Assembly: GCF_003020125.1 (NCBI RefSeq)
Contig: NZ_PYFW01000008.1
Span: forward strand, 124,001 to 188,000
Source: Bradyrhizobium sp. MOS003
GTDB taxonomy: Bacteria; Pseudomonadota; Alphaproteobacteria; Rhizobiales; Xanthobacteraceae
Reading direction: 5' to 3'
DNA: 64,000 bases
Shown here: one piece after another, positions 26,206 through 35,142 of the stretch
Numbering within the stretch: position 1 is the first letter of the stretch
Layout: each line of letters opens with the position of its first letter
The notes under the pieces: model-generated
Database searches by the model: none
Seen by the model: only the letters and a program-made list of their open reading frames with translations
Told to the model about the DNA's origin: nothing
Program-made: the position numbers and the translations under genes

Positions 26206-27372
26206 TTAATCCTCGAACCCGTTCGGCATGTCGGCCTTCGCAAGCGCCGCCGCGCGGGCCTTCATCCAGCCGTCGAGGAATGCCTTGTCGTCCGACGGGG
26301 GATTGGACTTGCCGTAATCGGTCCACGCGGCTGCCAGCACCTCTTGCCGCTTGGTCAGTCTGTTGTTGTGCGTCTCCTGCGCATCGCTCCATTGCCCGGC
26401 TTCCTTCAGCGCCTTCACCGAGCCGGGATGCACCGGCACCACCCAGTTCTTGGTCTGGCGGTCGGCCGCGAGCCCGCCGGCGCCGGGCGCCGAATCCTTG
26501 TAGGCATCGTAATTCGTGATCATCGCCTTGGTGATCGCATAGACCTGGTCGGCCGGCTGCGAGGCGTAGGCGACGAAGATCGGGTAGGGGTAGTTGCCGA
26601 GCTCGACCGGCTTGTCCGGCGAGATGCCGGCACCGCAGGTCGCGGTTTGCGGGAAGAAGAACGAGCCGACCTTCTGCATCCGCGCCCAGCCTTCCTTGTC
26701 CTTGGCGGGCAGCGGCGGCCAGATCAGGCCGCGCGGCGAGGTCTCGGCTTCCTTGGCGGGGCCGGTGATGGTGGTGCCGAAAGCGGCATCGACGTCGTTG
26801 TTGATCAGCCCTTTCCACATCGCGCCGTAGCTTGCGAATTCGACGGCTTTGACGTCCTTCTGAGTCAGTCCGGCAAATGCGAGTACGGCGAGCGAGTTCT
26901 GGTTCAGCGCGGGCGAGCCGACCACGAAGCCGACGCGCTTGCCCTTGAGGTCCTTCAGCTCCTTCACGCCGGTGTCGGCGGCGACGCCGAGCGAACCGCA
27001 ATTGCAGTCCACGGTCGAAAGCAGGATCTGGAGCGGCTGCGGGCCCCATTCCTTCGCGCCGAACTCGAACACGCCTTCCTGCGCGAAATAGGTGCCGGAT
27101 CCCATCGCCGAGGAGGCGGCGCGCTTGGCGCGCAGCGGCGCGAGGCGGGCGACGTCGTTGCCTGCGGGCAGCACGCGCACGTCGGTGCCGTATTTGTCCT
27201 TCATCATCTTGCCGACGCCGACGGCGATGTTGAAGCCGGCAGTTCCGGTGTCATAGGCGGTGAACGTCAACGTCGCCGGCAGCTTGATGTCTTCGGCGAA
27301 CGAATAGCGTGTAGACGCAAAAGAAATGCCGGCCACCAAGGCAGGCGCGAGCATGAGCAGCCCACGAAGCAT
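26206..27372 (-). CDS. TAXI family TRAP transporter solute-binding protein
   Basis: A 388-residue secreted binding protein with a signal peptide (MLRGLLMLAPALVAGISFAS). The mature start contains TFTAYDTGTAGFNIAVGVG, here seen as YDTGTAGFN, a TAXI-family ligand loop, and DLKGKRVGFVVGSPAL. ATG 27372 has GGAGGG seven bases upstream; a TTG at 27384 is less likely. With the fused permease it forms a complete transporter. The glutaminase fusion downstream suggests glutamate, glutamine or a related compound, but the ligand is not visible in the sequence. Confidence 0.92.
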   Translation of the reverse strand: MLRGLLMLAPALVAGISFASTRYSFAEDIKLPATLTFTAYDTGTAGFNIAVGVGKMMKDKYGTDVRVLPAGNDVARLAPLRAKRAASSAMGSGTYFAQEGVFEFGAKEWGPQPLQILLSTVDCNCGSLGVAADTGVKELKDLKGKRVGFVVGSPALNQNSLAVLAFAGLTQKDVKAVEFASYGAMWKGLINNDVDAAFGTTITGPAKEAETSPRGLIWPPLPAKDKEGWARMQKVGSFFFPQTATCGAGISPDKPVELGNYPYPIFVAYASQPADQVYAITKAMITNYDAYKDSAPGAGGLAADRQTKNWVVPVHPGSVKALKEAGQWSDAQETHNNRLTKRQEVLAAAWTDYGKSNPPSDDKAFLDGWMKARAAALAKADMPNGFED

Positions 27373-27462
27373 GTTTCCCTCCAATGAACTTCGCGTTCGC
27401 CGCGAAGATTTTCGTTCTTTGTTTGAAACAGAGTTTGTTTGCGACGGATCATGTCATCCGTA

Positions 27463-27765
27463 TCAGGCGATGGCAACGCCGTACCGCGCATGTAGGAATG
27501 AGACTGACAGATTGCCGCGGAAACAATGGAGAGCGAGCCAGCTCGCGATGATCGCAGCCGCCTGTCCCTCCGCCACGACGTCATCGAGCTTCATTGGACG
27601 CGACGTGATCATGCCGCGGGCGGGCGAGGATACCGGCATCTCCATCTTCATGGCTTCGCCGATTACAATTTCATCGCCATCCGCAACGGTTCCTCCAACT
27701 TGCACGGGAGTTGCGCAGACGCACTGCGCGACTTCCGTGACGCATCTTAATTTCTGGCATGCCAT
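27463..27765 (-). CDS. Biotinyl-domain (biotin carboxyl carrier-like) protein
   Basis: A 100-residue protein whose residues 5-75 match a biotin/lipoyl attachment domain. The biotinylated residue is predicted as Lys40 in EAMKMEMP. The last 25 residues (from SWLALHCF) look unlike the domain. The frame is open to an ATG at 27813; ATG 27765 gives the best domain fit. It is divergent from the IclR gene and near an acyl-CoA carboxylase carboxyltransferase gene at 28759, so it may supply that enzyme's biotin carrier. No biotin carboxylase gene is in the window. Confidence 0.72.
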   Translation of the reverse strand: MACQKLRCVTEVAQCVCATPVQVGGTVADGDEIVIGEAMKMEMPVSSPARGMITSRPMKLDDVVAEGQAAAIIASWLALHCFRGNLSVSFLHARYGVAIA

Positions 27766-27854
27766 CGCCTTTTTGTTGTCGCCGCAAAATGAGTGAGGTA
27801 GCGTCATCTCCAAGTGGAATTTAATTCCGCACAGCGGAACAAACGGTAGGGAAC

Positions 27855-28829
27855 ATGGGAAGACGATCCGAGCGGTTGAGTAGGCAGGGCGTGCTCGCTG
27901 GCGATGCCGGCGAGGGTGATGTCATTCAGGTGGTGTCGCGCGCGTTCGACGTGTTGCGATGCTTCGAGGGCCATGAGGCCAGGCTCGGCAATCTCGAGAT
28001 TTCAAATCGCTGCGGCCTGCCGCGCTCGACGGTGTCGCGGCTGACGCACACGCTGACGCGGATGGGCCAGCTGGTCTATCTGCCGCGTGACCAGAAGTAT
28101 CGCATCGGCCCGAGCGCGGTGGCGATGAGCGCTTCGATGATGAAGGGCGCGCAGCTGCGCAGCATGATCCGGCAACGGCTGCAGGAAGTCGCCGAGCAGC
28201 TGCCGGGCACCGTCGGCTTCGTCGTGCCCGATCGCTTCCATCTGGTCTATCTGCAGTTCGCGCGCTCGGCCTCGGCGCTGGGCCTTCACGAGGGCACCGG
28301 CAGCCGCATCTCGATGGCTTCGACCGCCGCGGGCGCGGCCTACACCGCAGCGCTAGCGCCGGAGATCGGCGATGCCTTCATCGCGGACGTCGAGCGCGAA
28401 GCGCCCGAGGCCGCGAAGATCCTCAAGCCACGCATCGAGGCCAACCGGCAGATGCTGCGCGAGCGCGGCTATGTCGTGGCCTGCGGCTTGTGGAGCCCGC
28501 ACATCAACGGGCTCGCGGTGCCGATCTGGTCGCCGCAGTACCAGACCTACGTCGTCATCACGATCGGCCTTCTGTCAACGATGTATGACGAGCAGCGGCT
28601 GCATGCTGAAGTCGCACCCCTGATGCTCGAGCTCGGCCGTTCGCTCGGCAGCCTGATGGAGGGCGCGGAAGGCGACGCCTTCAACAACCGCATGTCGCGT
28701 AAACCGGTCGCAATGGCCGTGCACAACAATAACAAGCCGATCAATTCGGAGGGAGTGAATGAACTGGAAGCCGGAACTCGACGAGCTCGCCCGGCGCGAA
28801 GCCTTCGCGCGGGAGATGGGCGGCGTTGA
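27855..28829 (+). CDS. IclR family transcriptional regulator
   Basis: A 324-residue regulator with an N-terminal winged helix (about residues 22-85, with LEISNRCGLPRSTVSRLTHTL) and a C-terminal IclR effector domain (about 100-275, with GTGSRISMASTAAGAAYTA). The final 40 residues continue past the domain and overlap the start of the next gene by 71 bp in another frame. It probably controls the carboxyltransferase/GMC genes downstream, and perhaps the divergent biotinyl-protein gene. Start ATG 27855 follows GGTAGGGAAC. Confidence 0.9.
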   Translation: MGRRSERLSRQGVLAGDAGEGDVIQVVSRAFDVLRCFEGHEARLGNLEISNRCGLPRSTVSRLTHTLTRMGQLVYLPRDQKYRIGPSAVAMSASMMKGAQLRSMIRQRLQEVAEQLPGTVGFVVPDRFHLVYLQFARSASALGLHEGTGSRISMASTAAGAAYTAALAPEIGDAFIADVEREAPEAAKILKPRIEANRQMLRERGYVVACGLWSPHINGLAVPIWSPQYQTYVVITIGLLSTMYDEQRLHAEVAPLMLELGRSLGSLMEGAEGDAFNNRMSRKPVAMAVHNNNKPINSEGVNELEAGTRRARPARSLRAGDGRR

Positions 28830-30318
28830 CAAGGTCAAGCGACAGCATGACCAGGGCCGGCTGACTGTTCGGGAGCGTATCGACGAGCTGATCGACCGCG
28901 ATAGCTTCCACGAGATCGGTGCCGTCTCCGGCATCGGTGAGTACGATTCCAGCGGCGAGCTGCAGAAATTGACGCCGGCCAACTGCGTGTTCGGCCGCGC
29001 GCGCGTCGATGGCCGCACCGTGGTCGTGGTCGGCGACGATTTCACGGTCCGTGGTGGTTCGGCGGATGCGTCGATCTCCGCAAAGCCGTTGATGGCGGAG
29101 GAGATGGCGCATGATCTCCGTCTGCCCATCGTCCGTATCATCGAAGGCTCCGGCGGCGGCGGTTCGGTCAAGACCATCGAGACCAAGGGCGCGGCGAACC
29201 TGCCGGGCGGTATCGGCGGCACGCGCTGGTATCGCTTCACGACTGAGAACCTGTCGCGCGTGCCGGTGGTCGCACTCGGCCTCGGCTCCGTCGCAGGGCT
29301 CGGCGCCGCGCGGCTTGCCGCCAGCCACTATTCGATCATGACCCGGAAGTCCGCGATGTTCGTCGCGGGGCCGCCGGTGGTGAAGGCGTTGGGGCAGGAC
29401 CTCTCGAAGGAGGAACTCGGCGGCGCCGACATCCAGACCCGCGCCGGCGCGGTCGATCATGCGGTCGACACCGAGGAGGAGGCCTTCGCCTGCGCGCGGC
29501 GCTTCCTGTCTTATTTGCCGTCCTCGGTCTACGAGCTGCCGCCGACCCTGCGCTGCACCGACAATCCAGAGCGCAGCGACGAGGCGCTGATGAACGCGGT
29601 GCCGCGCAACCGGAAGCAAGTCTACAAGATGCGCCCGATCATCGAGTCGGTCGTCGACAGGGGCTCGTTCTTCGAGGTCGGCAAGAATTTCGGCAAGCCT
29701 ATCATCGTCGGTCTCGCCCGGCTCGAAGGCAGGGCCGTGCTGCTGCTCGCCAGCGATAGCTTTCACTATGGCGGCTCCTGGACGGCGGATGCCTGCCAGA
29801 AGGTGGTGCGCTGGGTCGACTTCGCCGAGACCTTCCATCTGCCGGTGGTCTATCTCATGGATTGCCCGGGCTTCATGATCGGTCTCGATGCCGAGAAGGC
29901 GGCGACCATCCGTCACGGCGTCCGCGTCATGGCCGCGGTGAACCAGACCACCGTGCCCTGGTGCACCGTGATCCTGCGCAACGCGTTCGGCGTTGCCGGG
30001 GTCGTGCACCAGCCGGCCGACCGCTTCTCGATCCGTTACGCCTGGCCCTCGGCCTATTGGGGCTCGCTGCCGCTCGAAGGCGGCATCGAGGCCGCCTACC
30101 GCGCCGACATCGACGCGGCCGAGGACAAGGCGGCCAAGCTGGAGGAAATCCAGGAGCGCCTCAACAAGCTGCGCTCGCCGTTCCGCTCGGCCGAGAAATT
30201 CTGGGTCGAGGAGATCATCGATCCCCGGAAGACACGGTCGCTGTTGTGCGAATTCGCCCGGCTGGCAGAGCCCTTGCGCAAGCCGGGACCGCCGGCGAAC
30301 TTTTCGATCAGGCCGTAG
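28759..30318 (+). CDS. Acyl-CoA carboxylase carboxyltransferase (beta) subunit
   Basis: A 519-residue carboxyltransferase of the propionyl-/methylcrotonyl-/geranyl-CoA carboxylase class. The crotonase-like halves each carry family signatures: GSGGGGSVKTIE and GPPVVKALGQDLSKEELGG in the first, and DCPGFMIGLDAEKAATIRHG, seen as CPGFMIG, in the second. It transfers a carboxyl group from biotin to an acyl-CoA. ATG 28759 has GGAGGG upstream although it lies inside the iclR gene. No biotin carboxylase (alpha) gene is adjacent; a small biotinyl protein is at 27463. The acyl substrate is not resolved. Confidence 0.9.
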   Translation: MNWKPELDELARREAFAREMGGVDKVKRQHDQGRLTVRERIDELIDRDSFHEIGAVSGIGEYDSSGELQKLTPANCVFGRARVDGRTVVVVGDDFTVRGGSADASISAKPLMAEEMAHDLRLPIVRIIEGSGGGGSVKTIETKGAANLPGGIGGTRWYRFTTENLSRVPVVALGLGSVAGLGAARLAASHYSIMTRKSAMFVAGPPVVKALGQDLSKEELGGADIQTRAGAVDHAVDTEEEAFACARRFLSYLPSSVYELPPTLRCTDNPERSDEALMNAVPRNRKQVYKMRPIIESVVDRGSFFEVGKNFGKPIIVGLARLEGRAVLLLASDSFHYGGSWTADACQKVVRWVDFAETFHLPVVYLMDCPGFMIGLDAEKAATIRHGVRVMAAVNQTTVPWCTVILRNAFGVAGVVHQPADRFSIRYAWPSAYWGSLPLEGGIEAAYRADIDAAEDKAAKLEEIQERLNKLRSPFRSAEKFWVEEIIDPRKTRSLLCEFARLAEPLRKPGPPANFSIRP

Positions 30319-30380
30319 CAGTGCGGCTGTCGTTGCGAAGCAATCGAGAAACTCAATAGACGCAACAGGAAGCGCCAATC

Positions 30381-32078
30381 GTGTATGACTTCATTATCGT
30401 GGGCGGCGGCTCTGCGGGGTCCGTGCTGGCCCACCGGCTTTCGGCGAAGAGTGCCAACAAGGTCCTGCTGTGCGAAGCCGGTCAGGACACGCCGCCCGGC
30501 AACGAGCCGGCCGAGATCAGGGACAGCTATCCGGGCACGGCCTATTTCGATCCGCGCTTCCACTGGACCGAGCTCAAGGTCACGACCCAGGTCGTCAGCC
30601 ACAACAATCCGAACGAAGCCCGTCCCCCCTTACGTAAATACGAGCAGGCGCGCGTGCTGGGCGGCGGCTCGTCGATCAACGGCCAGATGGCCAATCGCGG
30701 CGCGCCCACCGATTACGACGAATGGGACGCGCGCGGCGCCGAGGGCTGGCGCTGGAACGATGTGCTGCCGTTCTTCAAGAAGGTCGAACGCGATCTCGAT
30801 TTCGACGGCCCTTACCACGGCAAGGACGGCAGGATCCCTGTGCGCCGCATACCGCGCGAGCACTGGACGAAGCATTCGCAGGCCTTCGCCGATGCCTTCC
30901 AGCAGGCCGGCCATCAATTCCTGCCCGATCAGAACGGCGAGTTCGTCGACGGCTTCTTCCCGGTGACGCATTCCAACCAGGCCGAGCAGCGCGTCTCGGC
31001 CGCGATGGGCTATCTCGACCGCGACACCCGCCAGCGCGCCAATCTCACCATCTCCACCAACACGCAAGTCCGCGAGCTGCTGTTCGAGGGCACGCAATGC
31101 GTCGGCGTGAAGGCCGTGGTGAACGGACGCGAGCAGGAATTCCGCGGCCGCGAGATCATCCTCTCCAGCGGCGCGATCCATTCTCCGGCGCACCTGCTGC
31201 GCGCCGGCATCGGCCCGGTCGGCCACCTCAAGGATATGGGCATTCCCGTGCTGATGGGACTGCCCGGCGTCGGGCAACGCCTGATGGATCATCCCTCGAT
31301 CTCGCTGTCGTCCTTCGTCCGCCGCGGCGCGCGCATGAACGAGCACACCAGGCGCCACATGCAGCTCGGCCTGCGCTATTCCTCCGGTCTCGAAGGCGTG
31401 CCGAAGGGCGACATGTTCGTCGTGCTGCTTTCCAAATCGGCCTGGCATGCGGTCGGCGAGCAGATCGGCTCGCTCTTGACCTTCGTCAACAAGACCTATT
31501 CCGAGACCGGACAGGTCAAGCTCGCCTCGCGCGATCCTTCGGCCGAGCCGATCGTCGAGTTCAATCTGTTGTCCGACCGGCGCGATCTCGATCGCCTGAT
31601 GAGCGGCTTCCGCAAGATGGCGGCCATTCAGATGAGCGACATCGTGAAGAAGGTGACGGACAAGCCGTTCCCGGCCGCCTATACCGACAAGGTCCGCAAG
31701 ATCGGCGTGGTCAATAACAAGAACAGGCTTCTGACCAAAATTGCCGCGACGCTGATGGACGGGCCGGCTGCGCTACGCCACTACATGATCGACAATTTCG
31801 TGGTCGAAGGGTTCACTTTCGATCAGGTGATCAACGACGACGAGGCGCTGGAAGCCTTCGTGCGCAAGGCGACCATCGGCGTCTGGCACGCCTCCTGCTC
31901 ATGCCGCATGGGCCGCGCCGATGACCCGATGGCCGTGGTCGACAATCAGGGCCGCGTCAAGGGCATCCAGGGCCTGCGCGTCGTCGATGCCTCGATCTTC
32001 CCGGTGGTGCCATGCGCCAACACCAACTTTCCCGTGTTGATGTCGGCCGAGAAGATCGCGGCTGCGATCATGCAGTAG
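30381..32078 (+). CDS. GMC family FAD-dependent oxidoreductase
   Basis: A 565-residue glucose-methanol-choline oxidoreductase. The FAD-binding motif GGGSAGSVLAHRL is at residues 8-20, ARVLGGGSSINGQMANRG marks GMC signature 1, SSGAIHSPAHLLRAGIGP is signature 2, and the catalytic His lies in GVWHASCSCRMG. It oxidises an alcohol with FAD. The start is GTG 30381. It follows the carboxyltransferase by 62 bp and may belong to the same IclR-controlled transcript. Which alcohol is used is unknown. Confidence 0.9.
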   Translation: MYDFIIVGGGSAGSVLAHRLSAKSANKVLLCEAGQDTPPGNEPAEIRDSYPGTAYFDPRFHWTELKVTTQVVSHNNPNEARPPLRKYEQARVLGGGSSINGQMANRGAPTDYDEWDARGAEGWRWNDVLPFFKKVERDLDFDGPYHGKDGRIPVRRIPREHWTKHSQAFADAFQQAGHQFLPDQNGEFVDGFFPVTHSNQAEQRVSAAMGYLDRDTRQRANLTISTNTQVRELLFEGTQCVGVKAVVNGREQEFRGREIILSSGAIHSPAHLLRAGIGPVGHLKDMGIPVLMGLPGVGQRLMDHPSISLSSFVRRGARMNEHTRRHMQLGLRYSSGLEGVPKGDMFVVLLSKSAWHAVGEQIGSLLTFVNKTYSETGQVKLASRDPSAEPIVEFNLLSDRRDLDRLMSGFRKMAAIQMSDIVKKVTDKPFPAAYTDKVRKIGVVNNKNRLLTKIAATLMDGPAALRHYMIDNFVVEGFTFDQVINDDEALEAFVRKATIGVWHASCSCRMGRADDPMAVVDNQGRVKGIQGLRVVDASIFPVVPCANTNFPVLMSAEKIAAAIMQ

Positions 32079-32249
32079 CGGTTGAACGCGCAGCGGTTTA
32101 GCAAGCCGCCCACCACACGGATTACGGAACATAACCTGTGTTAAGGGCGTCAGCAGAAGTCTTTTTCTGCCGCCTTTCAGGCCTATTTCGGTCAAACCAA
32201 TATTGGTTTCTCCGAAGCGGGGCAGGACCTCCAACCCAGAGTCCTGCAA

Positions 32250-32789
32250 ATGATCAAGCAAGTTCTTTCTGCGTGTTTCCTCATTGTCGCCGCCTCCGCC
32301 GCTTCCGAAGCTCGGCCTTATCGAATTCAGCAAGCGTCCGAATGCAACGTCACCATGCCCTGCGACTTCTCGTATTCGCAGCCGCGCCGCGAGCGGGCTC
32401 AAAGGTCCCCGTCATTGCAGGCCTATCGCTCGATGCAAATGACCGTGACTGATGGCAGCCCCGCCACCACCACAATGAGTGTTTCCGGCGAGCGCGTCGT
32501 CGGCGGCCGGCCGGCCGGTTGTCCCTCGTCCTTCTGCGGCTGCGGTGCATCGCTGCGCGTGTTCGGCCGCGTCGTACCGGAATTGAATCTGGCGTCCAAC
32601 TGGTTGCGCTTTCCGCGCACGGCGCCGGCGCCGGGCATGGTCGCAGCGCGCCGCGGCCATGTCTTCGTTCTGGAGCAGCATCTCGCAGGCGACACCTGGA
32701 TGGCGTATGACGCCAATTCCGGCGGTCACGCCACACGCATCCACGCGCGTTCGCTGCGGGGCTATACGGTCGTCAATCCGCGCGGCTGA
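32250..32789 (+). CDS. Secreted cysteine-rich protein, possible CHAP/NlpC-like fold
   Basis: A 179-residue protein with a signal peptide (KQVLSACFLIVAASAASEA, cut near residue 21). The C-terminal part has GGRPAGCPSSFCGCGASL, then ASNWLRF, RRGHVFVL and YDANSGG. Cys, His and Asn in this order, together with the tryptophan-bearing NW segment, recall CHAP or NlpC/P60 cysteine peptidases, so cell-wall hydrolysis is possible. This is inference from motif order only. A sequence of this style is common in Bradyrhizobium as a hypothetical protein. Confidence 0.65.
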   Translation: MIKQVLSACFLIVAASAASEARPYRIQQASECNVTMPCDFSYSQPRRERAQRSPSLQAYRSMQMTVTDGSPATTTMSVSGERVVGGRPAGCPSSFCGCGASLRVFGRVVPELNLASNWLRFPRTAPAPGMVAARRGHVFVLEQHLAGDTWMAYDANSGGHATRIHARSLRGYTVVNPRG

Positions 32790-32815
32790 GACCGTGTTGG
32801 AGGTGCCCGGCGTCA

Positions 32816-34291
32816 TCACAGCCGGAGCACCTTGCCGGGATTCATGATGTTCCCGGGATCGAGCGCGCGCTTGATGGTCCGCATGATGTCGAGTTCGGTC
32901 TTCGAGCGGTAATGGCTGAGTTCGTCGAGCTTGTCGATGCCGATGCCGTGTTCCGCCGAGATCGAGCCGCCCATCGAGGTGACGAGATCGTTCACGGCCC
33001 GCGTGATGGCGCCCTTGTATTGGGTCAGCGTCTGCTGATCCATGCCTGATGGCCCCATGAACGAAAAGTGCAGATTGCCATCGCCGATGTGCCCGAGAGG
33101 ATAGGGCCGGATGGTCGGGAGGATATCGCGCACGTCTTTGATGCCCTTGTCGATGAACTCCGAAATCCGGGAGATGGCCACCGACACATCGAAGCTGAGC
33201 CCGGGACCTTCGGCCCGGGAGGCCTCGGCGACAGTTTCGCGGATGCGCCACATGTTGCGCGATTGACCGACGGTCTGAGCGATCACCGCATCGAGCACGC
33301 GGCCGGGCTCGAGTTGATGACCAAGAAACTGCTCCATCTTCTCGGACATGCCCTCCGTGCCGTCCTGGCGCGCCCGCGAGGACGACCATTCCAGCAGCAG
33401 GTACCATGGCGTGTTCGCCTTGAGAGGATCCTGGGTGCCGGGAATATGGCGTAGCACCATGTCGATGGCGGCGCGGCTCATCAGCTCGCAGGAGCCGACA
33501 TTGTCTGCGGATGCCGCATGCGCCTCCGACAGGATCTCCAGGGCCGCGCGCGGATCGCGGATCGCGAGCCACGATGTCGAGACGTCCTTCGGCGCCGGCC
33601 ACAGCTTGAGCACGGCCTTGGTGATGATGCCGAGCGTACCCTCGGCGCCCATGAAGAGGTGCTTGAGGTCGTAGCCGGTATTGTCCTTCTTCAGCGCGCG
33701 CAATCCGTCCCAGACCTCGCCGCTCGGCAGCACGACCTCCAGCCCCAGCACGAGATTGCGGGCATTGCCGTAGCGCAGCACCTGCACTCCGCCGGCATTG
33801 GTCGACAGATTGCCGCCGATCATGCACGAGCCCTGGGCGCCGAGGCTGAGCGGCAGGAACCTGTCGTGCCGGCTTGCCGTCTCCTGAAGGGTCTGCAGCA
33901 CGCAGCCGGCCTCGACCGTCATGGCGTAGCCGACGGGATCGACGTCCAGCACGCGGTTCATGCGGCCGAGCGACAACACGATGCCGGTGTGTGCAGGCCA
34001 GGGCGTGGCCCCGCCCATCAGGCCGGTATTGCCACCCTGCGGCACGATGGCGACGCCGTGCTGATGGCAAAGCCGGACCACTTTCGCGACTTCCTCTGTG
34101 CTGCCCGGCCGGACGACGGCGCCGGCACTGCCAGCCAGCAATCCGCGCCAATCCGTCACGAACGGCTGCTTGCCGTGCTCGTCCTCGATGAGGCCCTTCT
34201 CACCCACGATCGCGCGCAACGCATCCCGCAACTCGGCGGTCAGGGGAGTGGTCGGAATGGTGGGTTCGGACGACGGGAAGGCAGTCGGCAT
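32816..34291 (-). CDS. FAD-binding oxidoreductase (FAD-linked oxidase, D-2-hydroxyacid dehydrogenase type)
   Basis: A 491-residue protein of the VAO/GlcD family. The FAD domain has VVRPGSTEEVAKVVRLC, VPQGGNTGLMGGATP and the segment SCMIGGNLSTNAGG; the C-terminal FAD-oxidase domain has HIGDGNLHFSF and ISAEHGIG. Such enzymes oxidise D-lactate, D-2-hydroxyglutarate or glycolate. ATG 34291 (GGGGAAACG upstream) is preferred over the longer frame starting at 34348. The gene is isolated between the secreted protein gene and a long gene-free region. Confidence 0.9.
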   Translation of the reverse strand: MPTAFPSSEPTIPTTPLTAELRDALRAIVGEKGLIEDEHGKQPFVTDWRGLLAGSAGAVVRPGSTEEVAKVVRLCHQHGVAIVPQGGNTGLMGGATPWPAHTGIVLSLGRMNRVLDVDPVGYAMTVEAGCVLQTLQETASRHDRFLPLSLGAQGSCMIGGNLSTNAGGVQVLRYGNARNLVLGLEVVLPSGEVWDGLRALKKDNTGYDLKHLFMGAEGTLGIITKAVLKLWPAPKDVSTSWLAIRDPRAALEILSEAHAASADNVGSCELMSRAAIDMVLRHIPGTQDPLKANTPWYLLLEWSSSRARQDGTEGMSEKMEQFLGHQLEPGRVLDAVIAQTVGQSRNMWRIRETVAEASRAEGPGLSFDVSVAISRISEFIDKGIKDVRDILPTIRPYPLGHIGDGNLHFSFMGPSGMDQQTLTQYKGAITRAVNDLVTSMGGSISAEHGIGIDKLDELSHYRSKTELDIMRTIKRALDPGNIMNPGKVLRL

Positions 34292-35142
34292 TTTCGTTTC
34301 CCCTTGGCGCATCTTGCTGTGCACTGCGCACGTAACGTGCCCTGCCATTGTTCACGTTTGGAGCGGGGAGTCTAACGGCAAGATGTCTCGACTGAGGCCG
34401 CTGAGCAAACGAGCCGCGAACTCGCCAAGTCATTGATCGATAATGATCCGGCTACTGTGCATGGGGTGGTTTTGGCGTTTCGGGTGGCCGGGCGCCCGCG
34501 CCAGCCCAAAAATTCGCTTTACAAGAATTCGGATATACCGTATGTGTTGCCCATCCCGCCCGCCGAAAAGGGGCGCTTCGCGATCGTCACGAGACGCGGG
34601 CCGGGAGGCGGTGGCCGCGACGGCGTCGGCGCGCTGGGCAGACTGCAGGGCGGGAAACCCCGTGAGCAGCGGCACGCGCGGTACGACACGGCGCTGACGG
34701 CGTCCTCGTTCGGTCCCGATGGCGAGCGCACGCCAGCCATCGGAGACAGGGGCGGGGATGTGCGCGGCGGCAAAATCGTGTGGTCCTGACGCCCGGGGTC
34801 TGTGCGTCAAGTGTTGCGGTGATGTTGCGGCCCGACCGGGTCGATACATCAGTCATCCGCAAGGCGACGGGGGCAATAGTGCATCGCTCCCCGGGGAGAG
34901 CGCGACATAAGCCGTAAAACCATCCGCGCAGGGAAGGCCGGACGACCGGCAACACCTGTGGTCCACCCCGTGCGCATCTTTGTTCGCACACGGGACTTCG
35001 GGTGCCAGCCGGCGCCCGGCCTTCCCTGCGCCCTTTCTTGACGAGAGGGCGCAACGAAGAGAGCAAAGCTCGGGCGAAATGTGCCGCGAGAATGCGGAAG
35101 TGTGTCTACATCCTGGCGGAAACGGCCTCCTCGCAAAGCTTG
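34292..35142. other. 850-bp gene-free region with degenerate repeat material
   Basis: No frame here looks like a protein: the open frames are Arg/Gly/Pro-rich, overlap on both strands and have no domain. Between about 34440 and 35130 the text resembles, from memory, a conserved intergenic element that produces spurious gene calls in many Bradyrhizobium genomes. It includes the nested inverted repeat listed separately at 34926-35031. The stretch 34450-34560 is notably less GC-rich than the surroundings. Confidence 0.55.
34926..35031. repeat. Nested inverted repeat, possible structured RNA element
   Basis: A perfect 16-bp inverted repeat (GCGCAGGGAAGGCCGG at 34926-34941, its complement at 35016-35031) encloses a second hairpin, CCCGTGCG (34967-34974) with CGCA..CGGG (34985-34994, two-base bulge) around a ten-base loop. 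In one RNA these would form a long outer stem with an inner hairpin. The structure has no T-run and no nearby gene in position to be attenuated, except the MFS gene that ends at 35143. Confidence 0.6.

Noticed and set aside
24592-27387. Plus-strand open frame of 931 codons
   Set aside because: Antisense to the TRAP permease and binding-protein genes, rich in Arg/His/Gln/Gly, no recognisable fold.
28741-30378. Minus-strand open frame of 545 codons
   Set aside because: Antisense to the carboxyltransferase gene, which has clear family motifs and a ribosome site.
34433-34789. Small plus-strand protein in the gene-free region
   Set aside because: Gly/Arg-rich with no domain, overlapped by equal frames on both strands; fits repeat material better.
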